From assembly GCA_002708935.1 (NCBI GenBank), contig PAPO01000024.1:284322-336100 (forward strand): a DNA stretch of 51,779 bases, written 5' to 3'. Shown piece after piece: positions 35,113 through 43,616 of the stretch. The notes under the pieces were generated by a model. That model was given only the letters and a program-made list of their open reading frames with translations. It made no database searches and was not told the DNA's origin. The number at the start of each line of letters is the position of its first letter. Position 1 is the stretch's first letter. Origin of the DNA: Acidimicrobiaceae bacterium (lineage in GTDB: Bacteria > Actinomycetota > Acidimicrobiia > Acidimicrobiales > Poriferisodalaceae). A program made the translations under genes and the position numbers.

Positions 35113-35916
35113 CTATTTCAGATAGAAACGCAAACCTGAAATTTCGACCATATTTTCGCCAACTGGGAGGCCGAAATCGTCGGCGTGTTGAAGGACACTT
35201 CCCGGGTCACGGACCTTGACATCGATTCCTCCGAGACCCTCTGGGCGACCATCTGACGGCTCCACAAACCGGACAGGTCCATCCGCAGTCGAAAGTGACG
35301 GAACATCACCCTCCGTTAGAACATCCTGCTGAAGGACCTCACCCCATCGTTGCGCTAGTTGCAGGGGTTCAGGTGTCTGAACTTCCGCTCCGACGATGGC
35401 CTCCGCTACTTCTGTGTTGCTGTGATCGCGCCAATCCCTTTCAACTGGCCACCAGTCTCCATCCTCTTTTTCTTCATTTTCGCACCATCGAAGTTCAACC
35501 AAACATCCAGGCAAATCCTTTGGATGAATGTGAACTGCGTCGCTGCCTGTTTCGCTGATATCTCCGCCCGCAACTACCCGCACTCCTAATTGTTCTAAAT
35601 ATCTCGTATGAAGTTCATAATCGGAACGGGTCACCTGGAAAAGGAGCATGTATCCGCCTGGCCCGTCCCGACGCTCGATGTAACGACCCCCTGCAGAAGA
35701 CGGGCCGGGCATCAAGGGTGTGACAAGTTCAAGAAATTGGTTGCCGATCGGCATCACAAAATTCTTTAGCCCAAAGATGCTGACGCCCGCTTCACGTCCT
35801 GGGCGGTTCCCTGGATCGCGATAAGCGACATCAAGGCGAAACACTTCGCGAAGGGCGCTCTCAGTTTCTTCATATTGGTCGCCAACCATCGCTACTTGCC
35901 GAAGTCGTAATGTCAT
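35113..35916 (-). CDS. VOC (glyoxalase-like) superfamily protein
   Basis: Protein of 267 residues with two vicinal-oxygen-chelate-like repeats. The first module, about residues 1-125, starts LRLRQVAMVGDQYEETESALREVF and includes FGLKNFVMPIGNQFLELVTP, then VHIHPKDLPGCLVELRW. A second, weaker module runs from about 165 to the end, with GLGGIDVKVRDPGSVLQHA. Metal ligands (His/Glu) are plausible in the first module (FLELV, VHIHP). VOC proteins include glyoxalases, dioxygenases and resistance proteins; this one resembles glyoxalase-like domain proteins of actinobacteria with unknown substrate. It may be co-transcribed with the upstream LLM gene, 74 bases away. Confidence 0.78.
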   Translation of the reverse strand: MTLRLRQVAMVGDQYEETESALREVFRLDVAYRDPGNRPGREAGVSIFGLKNFVMPIGNQFLELVTPLMPGPSSAGGRYIERRDGPGGYMLLFQVTRSDYELHTRYLEQLGVRVVAGGDISETGSDAVHIHPKDLPGCLVELRWCENEEKEDGDWWPVERDWRDHSNTEVAEAIVGAEVQTPEPLQLAQRWGEVLQQDVLTEGDVPSLSTADGPVRFVEPSDGRPEGLGGIDVKVRDPGSVLQHADDFGLPVGENMVEISGLRFYLK

Positions 35917-35990
35917 CTAGGTACCTGCATTCTCTGTCTGCTCGACCTTTGTTCTGAATCAGGTTAGAACGACGACGAAATAGATGTCGG

Positions 35991-36878
35991 TTAGGTCCGG
36001 AGCGGGCCCATCACCTTGGTAATGAACGGATCAACTTCGTCCGCAGTTTCCGGGTTACCGAAGTCCAAGACAAAATGTTCCATTCCGACCTCGATTAACT
36101 CGGTCAACATCGTGCCAAACTCATCTATTTCACCAGTTGTGTGGGGCAGCCCTCGTTCAATGGTGAGTGAAAACTGGACATCTTCCCGAGCTCGACCTGA
36201 CCGCTCAAGTTCATGGAACATGATGTCCCGTTTTTTGATTAACGAATCGAGATCGCCTCGCCAGACCGTGTTCCAGATATCAGCATGTCGAGCCGCTAAA
36301 GGTATGCCAATTTGTTCTCCTGACGTCCCGATACAAACGGGTGGTGCCACATCGGGAATCGGCGGCGCGTCTGCTCCTTCAATGTGAAAAAATTCACCAG
36401 CAAACCGCGGGTCTTGTTCTGTCCACATGAGTCGACACACCTTGATGGCTTCCTCTAACTGGCGAAAACGTATGCTGGGCTTGGGAAAGTCGTAGCCATA
36501 CGCGAGGTACTCGGCTTCTCGCCACCCTGCTCCAATCCCAAGAATAAATCGGTTGCCACTAAGAAATTGGAGAGTGCTAGCCATCTTTGCGGTCAACGCT
36601 GGTGGCCGATATCCCACCCCTAAAACATGATGGCAAAGATCAATGTTCTCAAATTTTGCTGCGCACCAAGTAAGGGTTGTCCAGGCTTCAAGGAATGGGT
36701 CAGATTTTTGATCAAATCCGTAGAAGTGGTCTGCGATCCACAAACTGTCGAAGTGTTGGTCCACGGTCGGCAAGATATGTTCACATTGATATTGCACGAT
36801 CGGTTTGTAATCACTCCATTGATTACCAATTACCGGTGACAACCAACCGAAACTTAGGCCTTGAGAGCTATTCGCCAC
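35991..36878 (-). CDS. LLM class (F420- or FMN-dependent) oxidoreductase
   Basis: Luciferase-like TIM-barrel protein of 295 residues. Recognisable parts are LSFGWLSPVIGNQW, DSLWIADHFYGFDQ, the conserved LGIGAGWREAEYLAYGYDFP segment typical of F420-dependent LLM enzymes, and PPVCIGTSGEQIGIPLAARHADIWN near the flavin site. F420 dependence is an inference from this pattern. It starts with GTG at 36878. It is on the minus strand between ilvE and the VOC gene, with a 29-base gap to ilvE. The second LLM enzyme at 22.5 kb is a different, longer subgroup. Confidence 0.9.
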   Translation of the reverse strand: MANSSQGLSFGWLSPVIGNQWSDYKPIVQYQCEHILPTVDQHFDSLWIADHFYGFDQKSDPFLEAWTTLTWCAAKFENIDLCHHVLGVGYRPPALTAKMASTLQFLSGNRFILGIGAGWREAEYLAYGYDFPKPSIRFRQLEEAIKVCRLMWTEQDPRFAGEFFHIEGADAPPIPDVAPPVCIGTSGEQIGIPLAARHADIWNTVWRGDLDSLIKKRDIMFHELERSGRAREDVQFSLTIERGLPHTTGEIDEFGTMLTELIEVGMEHFVLDFGNPETADEVDPFITKVMGPLRT

Positions 36879-36907
36879 GGGACAACCTTTCGACGACTAC
36901 GACTACC

Positions 36908-37933
36908 TCAACTTCGAACAGCGGTGCGCCAGCCATGATCGTCGTCACCGCTACCATTTTGAATCGCTACCAAGCTTTCCCTCAGTCGCAGTGTGTTGGC
37001 TCCCGGTTGGCCGTCGCCGAAGATGATTTCCTCGCCACCGCGAAGCATCGTTCCAACAGGTGAAAGGACCGCAGCGGTGCCTGATAGAAAGGCTTCGCCG
37101 TTATCGGCCCACTCTTGCAATTCACTCAACTCAATGGGCCGTTCTTCAACCTCGTACCCCAGGTCGGCAGCGAGTGCTAATACCGAAGCGCGGGTCACCC
37201 CGTGCAGAAACGAGCTGTCAAGCTGTCGGGTTACTACGCGTTCATCATTCGCCAAGAAGAAATTGGCTGCTCCGGTTTCGGTGATATCTCCACCTGTGGC
37301 GAAGAGAATCTGGTCAACCGCTTCATTTCGAGCCATCGCATCCAATGTTGGCGCTAATGCCATGGCATAGTTTGCGCCAGATTTCACCATTCCGAATTGA
37401 GGCGTTGTTCTCGGTATCTCTTCTTCGACTAACAGAGTGAGAGGCCTGACCCCGCCTTTAAAGTAATCACCTACCGGGCAATTAACGATGTAAAGCAGGG
37501 CCTCTGACGTAGGTGTCGCTGCAGCCCCAATATTTGGCTCGGTGCCGATGAGTGTGGGCCTTATGTAAAGCGAGCCTGGAGGCGGCGGGACTTCCTCAAC
37601 ATTCGCTTCGACACTGTCGATGATCATTTGGCGAAGAAGTGTCTCCTCAGGCACAGGTAGCCGCAACTGAGCAGCGCTTTGACACATTCGGGCAACATGA
37701 TCGTCTAAACGAAAGATCGCTAGGGAGCCGTCGATCTGCCGGTGAGCCTTCAGACCTTCGAATATTGCGCTCCCGTAGTGGAGTGCATGAGCCGCTGGAC
37801 TCATGGAAAAGTCACCGTACGGTTCTACTTTTCCGGCGTATTGGTATACGCCATCGTCCGATGGCGCTGTCGCCATCCAATCGCAAAAAACCGTGCCAAA
37901 GGGCACCGTCATCGGGTCAGGTTTCTCACTCAC
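36908..37933 (-). CDS. ilvE: Branched-chain amino acid aminotransferase
   Basis: PLP fold-type IV aminotransferase of 341 residues, which transfers the amino group in the last step of Val/Leu/Ile synthesis or the first step of their breakdown. Signatures are ALHYGSAIFEGLKAH, YIRPTLIG, the PLP Lys184 in FGMVKSGANYAMA, and ITETGAANFFL. The length and motif set fit the actinobacterial IlvE group. It starts with GTG preceded by GGGAG five bases upstream. It is divergent from the FadJ-like gene; the 115-base space between them holds an inverted repeat. Confidence 0.93.
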   Translation of the reverse strand: MSEKPDPMTVPFGTVFCDWMATAPSDDGVYQYAGKVEPYGDFSMSPAAHALHYGSAIFEGLKAHRQIDGSLAIFRLDDHVARMCQSAAQLRLPVPEETLLRQMIIDSVEANVEEVPPPPGSLYIRPTLIGTEPNIGAAATPTSEALLYIVNCPVGDYFKGGVRPLTLLVEEEIPRTTPQFGMVKSGANYAMALAPTLDAMARNEAVDQILFATGGDITETGAANFFLANDERVVTRQLDSSFLHGVTRASVLALAADLGYEVEERPIELSELQEWADNGEAFLSGTAAVLSPVGTMLRGGEEIIFGDGQPGANTLRLRESLVAIQNGSGDDDHGWRTAVRS

Positions 37934-37973
37934 TGGAGCTCCCTTCGAGTGTGTGACTCTAGCTCAATGTAGA

Positions 37974-38026
37974 GAGCCTGAGATTAGATTTCGGTCAGAT
38001 CTCTAACTCGATAAGACTTCAGGCTC
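37974..38026. promoter_or_regulatory. Inverted repeat in the ilvE/fadJ-like divergent promoter region
   Basis: The arms GAGCCTGA (37974-37981) and TCAGGCTC (38019-38026) are perfect eight-base inverted repeats, 37 bases apart. The match extends imperfectly by an outer AGAG/CTCT. The inner sequence contains repeated AGAT elements. The position between two divergent starts makes an operator or a long-loop hairpin in the fadJ leader possible. No regulator gene is adjacent, and I could not test the chance expectation. Confidence 0.35.
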
Positions 38027-38048
38027 CTCTGTCCCCTACCTTGTGCAT

Positions 38049-40124
38049 ATGACTCAACTATCTCAGTCCGTTCGTCTTGAATTCGATGACGATGTAGCGC
38101 TCATCCTCATAGACAACCCGCCCGTCAACGCCTTGAGCTTCCACGTTCGACAAGGACTCCTCGACGGAATGGCCCAAGCCGAAAGTAGTGATGCCGCGGC
38201 GATCGTCGTCATTTGTGACGGGCGGACATTCATTGCTGGTGCCGATATAACAGAATTTTCGGGTCCCCCGAAGCCTCCAAGTCTCCAAGCGGCGCAGGAC
38301 GCTATGGAAAATTGCTCAAAACCGGTGATAGCCGCTGTACATGGCACTGCTCTTGGCGGAGGCCTCGAAGTGGCACTATGTGCGCATTACCGTGTCGGTG
38401 TTGACAGCAGCCAATATGGGCTCCCCGAAGTGAAACTAGGCCTTTTACCAGGGGCAGGTGGGACTCAACGGCTGCCACGAATCACAGGCGCTGCTAAGGC
38501 CTTGGAAATGATGACCAGCGGTGACCCCATCACAGCTCAGGACGCACTCGACTGCGGACTGATCGATGAAATTGTCGAAGATCTACGGTCGGGCGCTATC
38601 GCCTTCGCTCGACGAGCAGTCGCAGAGAATATGCCGTTGCTCCGTATTCGCGACCGTAACGAAAAGCTTGCCGACACGCCTCCATCGCTGTTCGAGGAGT
38701 TTCGAGCTGGTATTGCGAGAAAGACCCGGGGGTTCCTAGCCCCTGAATACAACGTTCGCTGCGTTGAAGCCGCAGTCAATCTTGACTTTGATGCTGGCTT
38801 AGAACGCGAACAAGAACTGTTTCGAGACTTGATGAAGGGCACTCAGTCAAAGGCCCAGCAGTACTACTTCTTCGCTGAACGCGCCGCTCTCAAGATTCCA
38901 GGTCTTCCGAAAGACACCAAGCCGGCGGACGTCAACCGGTGCGGGGTGCTCGGAGCCGGCACCATGGGCGGCGGAATCGCCATGAACTTCGCGAATGTCG
39001 GTATCCCGGTCACAATCGTTGAAAGAGATGAAGAGGCCCTTGAACGCGGGCTGGCGGTAGTTCGGTCCAACTACGAACGAACCGCTGCTCGCGGAGGTAT
39101 CTCAAGTGACGACGTCGAAACCCGGATGGGACTGATTAGCGGCTCCGTCGATATGGGTGACTTTGCTGAATGTGACCTCATCATCGAAGCCGTGTTTGAA
39201 AACATGGAACTGAAAAAATCTATCTTCGAGGAACTCGACCAAATTTGTCGGCCCGGAGCCATCCTGGCTTCAAATACCTCCGCTTTAGATATCAACGAGA
39301 TCGCATCCGCCACCAGTCGGCCCGAGGCAGTTATCGGGATGCATTTCTTCTCACCAGCCAACGTTATGAAAATGCTCGAAGTGGTTCGAGGTGACGAGAC
39401 CTCAGATATCGCTATTGCAACTGCAATGGGCATCGGACGCACTATCGGTAAAACACCGGTCCTATGCGGTGTCTGCCATGGGTTCGTCGGCAACCGGATG
39501 CTATTTATGCGCGGTATTGAAGCTGAAAAAATGATTCTGGAGGGCGCCGCTCCCTCACGAGTCGATCAGGTTTTGTTCGACTTCGGCTTGCCTATGGGCC
39601 CATTCGCAATGAGTGACCTTGCAGGGCTTGATATCGGCTGGGACGAAGCGACTTCATCTGGATCTACCGTTCGTGAATTACTTTGCGAAAGTGGTCGACG
39701 CGGGCAGAAGAACGGCAGTGGCTACTACACCTATGACCCAGAAACACGAGCTGCGACACCGGATCCTGACGTTGAAGAAATCATTCGAGGGTTTGCTGAA
39801 CGACAGGGAATCACTCAACGCGACGTTTCTGATCAAGAGATTCTCGAACGGTGTCTATACCCAATGGTCAACGAAGGCGCCAAAATTTTGTCCGAAGGTA
39901 TCGCTATCCGCGGTAGCGACGTCGATGTTGTTTGGATTAACGGCTACGGATGGCCCATGTACACCGGAGGACCAATGTTTTGGGCCGACACAGTTGGTCT
40001 CAGCGACGTTGCAGACCGCATCAAGCATTATGCCTCTACCCTCGGTGGTGACCACTGGTCGATTTCACCTTTGATCGAGCAGTTAGCCGCTGATGGCGGC
40101 TCCTTAAGCAGTTACACGAATTAG
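38049..40124 (+). CDS. Bifunctional enoyl-CoA hydratase/3-hydroxyacyl-CoA dehydrogenase (FadJ-like)
   Basis: Protein of about 691 residues with two beta-oxidation activities. The N-terminal crotonase domain (1-190) keeps the oxyanion loop RTFIAGADITEF and both catalytic Glu positions, in ALGGGLEVALC and GLPEVKLGLLPGAGGTQRLP. From about 295 there is the NAD-binding VLGAGTMGGGIA, SNTSALDI, and the catalytic His in GMHFFSPANVMKMLEVVRG, followed by two C-terminal dehydrogenase domains. ATG 38049 is preferred over GTG 38043. It heads a plus-strand operon with an HsaA-like monooxygenase (gap 9), an aldolase (gap 33) and a flavoprotein (gap 18-21). Confidence 0.95.
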   Translation: MTQLSQSVRLEFDDDVALILIDNPPVNALSFHVRQGLLDGMAQAESSDAAAIVVICDGRTFIAGADITEFSGPPKPPSLQAAQDAMENCSKPVIAAVHGTALGGGLEVALCAHYRVGVDSSQYGLPEVKLGLLPGAGGTQRLPRITGAAKALEMMTSGDPITAQDALDCGLIDEIVEDLRSGAIAFARRAVAENMPLLRIRDRNEKLADTPPSLFEEFRAGIARKTRGFLAPEYNVRCVEAAVNLDFDAGLEREQELFRDLMKGTQSKAQQYYFFAERAALKIPGLPKDTKPADVNRCGVLGAGTMGGGIAMNFANVGIPVTIVERDEEALERGLAVVRSNYERTAARGGISSDDVETRMGLISGSVDMGDFAECDLIIEAVFENMELKKSIFEELDQICRPGAILASNTSALDINEIASATSRPEAVIGMHFFSPANVMKMLEVVRGDETSDIAIATAMGIGRTIGKTPVLCGVCHGFVGNRMLFMRGIEAEKMILEGAAPSRVDQVLFDFGLPMGPFAMSDLAGLDIGWDEATSSGSTVRELLCESGRRGQKNGSGYYTYDPETRAATPDPDVEEIIRGFAERQGITQRDVSDQEILERCLYPMVNEGAKILSEGIAIRGSDVDVVWINGYGWPMYTGGPMFWADTVGLSDVADRIKHYASTLGGDHWSISPLIEQLAADGGSLSSYTN

Positions 40125-40133
40125 CACTACCCC

Positions 40134-41303
40134 ATGACGAGCGACTTTTCTCAAATAGCTTCCAGCTACGTCGAAGAGTTGCGCGCCCGCGGAACAGAAA
40201 TAGACGCTCAACGTGCCTTGCCGCAAGACATCGCAGATCGCCTTGCTCAGGAGGGCTTTTATCGCTTGTGCACCCCCAACGAGCTTGGTGGAATGGGCGC
40301 CGAGCCACGAGTGTTGGCGGAAGTTTGTGAAATTCTTGCTACCGGTAATGCGTCGACTGCGTGGTGTGTTTTCATCGGAGCTACATCTCAGTACATGTTT
40401 CCTGCTGTCACATCGCAGCTACTTAAGGAACTCTTAGAGCAGCCAAACGTCATCACCAGTGGCGTGTTCGCATACTCCGGTACCGCCACTCGATCTTCAG
40501 ATAATCCAGGACATTGGGTTATCGATGGTCGTTGGGATTGGGGTTCTGGTTGCCATAATGCCGCCTGGATATCGGGCGGGGTTATCCTCTGTGACGAAAC
40601 CGGAGACCCGATCCTGGACACAAAGGACCGTCCGACCGAAGCGCGCGCGTTCTTTCGACCAGAGGAGATCGAAATTCTGGACAATTGGCATACGGTCGGC
40701 CTTCGCGGGTCGGGTTCAAGTTCTTTTACAGCCCACGCCCTCGAACTTCCTGACTATCGAGTCGCCACGGTCGAAGCACTACGTTCGTCACCATTCGCCA
40801 AGATGCCCATTTATCGGTTTCCGCGTTTCGGTTATTTGGCTCTTCCCATAGGTGCTATCGCACTTGGTATGGCTAGGGACGCAATTGATGAGGCGCTCGA
40901 TGTCGCTAAATCAAAGACCCCTACAGGTTCAGGGCGAACATTATCGTCACGCCCCGCCTTCCACCGAGACGTCGCCCTAGCCGATTCGTCTCTACGGGCA
41001 GCCCGTGCATCGTTTTACGCAGACATAGCCACGGCCTGGGAAGAGGCGCAGAATGGAGTCGGATCTCTCGAAACCCGCCGGCTTCTTCGCACCTCAACAG
41101 TTCATGCCGTGACCACCGCCATCAGCATTGTCGACAGCATGTACACGACAGTCGGGGGCTCTTCGGTCTACGAAGACTCTGCTCTGCAACGACACTTCCG
41201 TGATGTTCATGTGGCTTCCCAACACATGATGGTTGCTGAACCGGTAATGGAATTAGCCGGCCGAGTCATTAGCGGCACCGATGACGACGCCCCCGGGTTG
41301 TAA
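40134..41303 (+). CDS. Acyl-CoA dehydrogenase-fold flavin monooxygenase (HsaA/HpaH-like)
   Basis: Protein of 389 residues of the acyl-CoA dehydrogenase superfamily, closest in pattern to two-component reduced-flavin monooxygenases such as HsaA and group D hydroxylases. It has FYRLCTPNELGGMGAEPRVLAEVCEILATGNASTAWCVFIGA, then WVIDGRWDWGSGCHNAAWISGG and NWHTVGLRGSGSSSF. It lacks the YEGTSE-type catalytic Glu segment of true acyl-CoA dehydrogenases; the matching region reads GGSSVYEDSALQRHFRDVHVASQH, as in HsaA. It would need FMNH2 or FADH2 from a separate reductase, and none is in this operon. The substrate is likely aromatic or steroid-like, but this is not provable here. Confidence 0.85.
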   Translation: MTSDFSQIASSYVEELRARGTEIDAQRALPQDIADRLAQEGFYRLCTPNELGGMGAEPRVLAEVCEILATGNASTAWCVFIGATSQYMFPAVTSQLLKELLEQPNVITSGVFAYSGTATRSSDNPGHWVIDGRWDWGSGCHNAAWISGGVILCDETGDPILDTKDRPTEARAFFRPEEIEILDNWHTVGLRGSGSSSFTAHALELPDYRVATVEALRSSPFAKMPIYRFPRFGYLALPIGAIALGMARDAIDEALDVAKSKTPTGSGRTLSSRPAFHRDVALADSSLRAARASFYADIATAWEEAQNGVGSLETRRLLRTSTVHAVTTAISIVDSMYTTVGGSSVYEDSALQRHFRDVHVASQHMMVAEPVMELAGRVISGTDDDAPGL

Positions 41304-41336
41304 GTACTTCAGTATGTTTGAACGTAGGAATATGCA

Positions 41337-42113
41337 GTGACCGCAAACCACACTTTGGCAAATGACAGCTTCTCTTTAGGTTCAAGACCTAGGGCGGACG
41401 CGACCGTTGATGCCGAGCGCCTTATCCGCAAACAAGAAACCGCATTGGGATACCGAATCATGGCGTCCTGGGGATGGGGAGCTGACGGCTCAGGACACAT
41501 AACAGCACGCGATCCCGAACTCACTGATTGTTTCTGGTCGCTGAAATATGGTGTTCCCTTCGGTGAAGCAAATGTCGCTGATTTGGTACTGGTCAACCAC
41601 CTTGGCGAAGTAGTTGACGGGTCAGGCGAAATCAACCCGGCGGCGTTCTACATACACGCACCAATACACGCAAGTCGACCCGACGTTGTTGGTGCTATCC
41701 ACACCCACACTCCATACGGCACACCGTTCTCGGCAATGGCGATACCACTTCCCATGAGTAGCCAAGAGGCTGTTGCTTTTCACGGCTTACAGGGCGTCTA
41801 CGTTGGTGAAGAGGTGAACGTTACCGACCTTGCTACTGGCCAGCGTATAGCGGACGCCTTGGGTCAGGGTCGCCTAGTAATTATGGCCAATCACGGCCTG
41901 CTGACCGTAGGTACCTCGGTTGCCTCCGCGATCGGTTTCTATCTAAACGCTGAGCGCGCCGCGGAAGTGTGCGTCAAAGTTCCTGATGGTCGAGTCATCA
42001 GCTCAAGTTCTGCTACTCAAGTCCACCCCTCACTTGGTGACGAGACCAACGGGTGGCATATCTTCCAGTGGCTTGTTCGGTCTCGCGTGGGTGACTCCAC
42101 GGTCGTCAACTAG
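41337..42113 (+). CDS. Class II aldolase/adducin family protein
   Basis: Protein of 258 residues with a class II aldolase head domain. Zinc-binding His candidates are His122 and His124 in IHTHTPYGTPFSAM and His186 in ANHGLLTVG; GSGEINPAAFYIHAPIH precedes them. Family members cleave or decarboxylate sugar phosphates or related hydroxy-acids, but many actinobacterial homologues have unknown substrates. Start GTG at 41337. It sits in the plus-strand operon between the HsaA-like monooxygenase and the TcuA-like flavoprotein, which suggests a retro-aldol or decarboxylation step on a non-sugar acid. Confidence 0.9.
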   Translation: MTANHTLANDSFSLGSRPRADATVDAERLIRKQETALGYRIMASWGWGADGSGHITARDPELTDCFWSLKYGVPFGEANVADLVLVNHLGEVVDGSGEINPAAFYIHAPIHASRPDVVGAIHTHTPYGTPFSAMAIPLPMSSQEAVAFHGLQGVYVGEEVNVTDLATGQRIADALGQGRLVIMANHGLLTVGTSVASAIGFYLNAERAAEVCVKVPDGRVISSSSATQVHPSLGDETNGWHIFQWLVRSRVGDSTVVN

Positions 42114-42134
42114 TTGAAACGGGCAGGATTTTAG

Positions 42135-43616
42135 GTGTCAGATTTCGATGTTGTAGTGGTGGGCGCTGGTAACGCTGCATGCTGCGCGGCGCTGTCAGCA
42201 GCTGAACAAGGGGCCAAAGTCTTGGTGCTCGAAAGAGCCCCCAAAGTGGAGTCCGGAGGAAACAGTAGGTTCACAGCCGGTGCTATTCGTTTCGCCTATG
42301 ACGGTGTCGACGACTTGGTGGATCTCATGCCCGATTTGACTCAAAGCGAAATCGAGAACACCGATTTTGGCACCTACACTGAAGACGAGTTTTACGCGGA
42401 CATGGGGCGCGTCACCGACTACAGAACAGATCCCGAACTTGCCAACTTCCTGGTGTCGAACAGCAAGAAAACCGTTATGTGGATGCAACGCAACGGTGTG
42501 CGTTTCGCCCCTATCTGGGGACGCCAAGCGTTCAAAGTAGATGGAAAATTTAAGTTTTGGGGCGGCTTGACCGTTGAAGCATGGGGAGGCGGTGAAGGCC
42601 TGGTCGATGCCCTCCACGGCGCTCTCGGCAAGAGCGGTGTCGAACTCCGGTATGGAGCAATAGCTAAGGAACTGATTTTCGACGGATCGGTGGTCGAAGG
42701 GGTCCGGGTTCGGCAAGGCGGATCAATGGTCGACATACGGGCCAAAGCAGTGATCCTCGCCGCCGGAGGATTTCAGGCCAACTCAGAATGGCGAACACGC
42801 TACCTGGGTCCGGGTTGGGACCTAGCGAAGGTTAGGGGTACACGCTTCAACACCGGTGATGGGATCAGAATGGCCCTCGACATTGGCGCGATGCCATATG
42901 GAAACTGGAGTGGCGCCCACGCGGTGGCATGGGAATACAACGCACCAGAATTCGGTGATTTGGCTGTTGGTGATGCCTTCCAGAAACACAGCTACCCGTT
43001 TGGCGTAGTGATCAACAACGAAGGTCAACGGTTTCTTGACGAGGGCGCAGACTTTCGCAACTACACCTATGCCAAATACGGACGTGAAATCCTTAATCAG
43101 CCGGGGCATTCCGCATGGCAACTCTTTGATGCAAAGGTTGACCACTTACTCCGTGATGAATATCGAATCAAAGAAGTCACCAAAGTCCAAGCTGACTCGT
43201 TGGAGGAATTGTGCGCTCGTATGGAGGGCGTGGACACGAGGAAAGCATTCGACACAATTACCAACTACAACGCTGCGGTAAATACGGCGACCCCATTTGA
43301 TCCAAATGTTAAAGATGGTCGGTCAACTTCAGGGCTCACTGTAAATAAGTCAAACTGGGCAAATACCTTGGATGAACCTCCCTTTCAGGCCTACAACGTG
43401 ACCTGTGGGCTGACTTTCACCTTCGGCGGTCTCCGCATCAACGACAAAGGACAGGTCTTAGATAGCGGTCTCGACACCATCCCAGGGTTGTACGCCGCTG
43501 GAGAGTTAGTGGGCGGCCTTTTCTACGGAAATTATCCGGGTGGTACCGGACTAATGGCAGGAGCAGTTTTTGGGCGACTAGCTGGGGAAAGTGCTGGCTC
43601 CGAGACAGCTAGTTGA
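42135..43616 (+). CDS. FAD-dependent tricarballylate dehydrogenase-like flavoprotein (TcuA/fumarate reductase type)
   Basis: Flavoprotein of 493 residues. The FAD Rossmann motif is VVGAGNAACCAALSA (8-22), followed by ERAPKVESGGNSRFTAGAIRF, which closely resembles the TcuA group. The C-terminus holds LTFTFGGLRINDKGQVLD and LYAAGELVGGLFYGNYPGGTGLMAGAVFGRLAG, typical of the fumarate reductase/3-ketosteroid dehydrogenase superfamily. It should introduce or reduce a C=C bond next to a carbonyl or carboxylate. TcuB, which reoxidises TcuA in Salmonella, is not encoded here. It starts with GTG and ends with an eight-base overlap with the convergent acyl-CoA ligase gene. Confidence 0.88.
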   Translation: MSDFDVVVVGAGNAACCAALSAAEQGAKVLVLERAPKVESGGNSRFTAGAIRFAYDGVDDLVDLMPDLTQSEIENTDFGTYTEDEFYADMGRVTDYRTDPELANFLVSNSKKTVMWMQRNGVRFAPIWGRQAFKVDGKFKFWGGLTVEAWGGGEGLVDALHGALGKSGVELRYGAIAKELIFDGSVVEGVRVRQGGSMVDIRAKAVILAAGGFQANSEWRTRYLGPGWDLAKVRGTRFNTGDGIRMALDIGAMPYGNWSGAHAVAWEYNAPEFGDLAVGDAFQKHSYPFGVVINNEGQRFLDEGADFRNYTYAKYGREILNQPGHSAWQLFDAKVDHLLRDEYRIKEVTKVQADSLEELCARMEGVDTRKAFDTITNYNAAVNTATPFDPNVKDGRSTSGLTVNKSNWANTLDEPPFQAYNVTCGLTFTFGGLRINDKGQVLDSGLDTIPGLYAAGELVGGLFYGNYPGGTGLMAGAVFGRLAGESAGSETAS

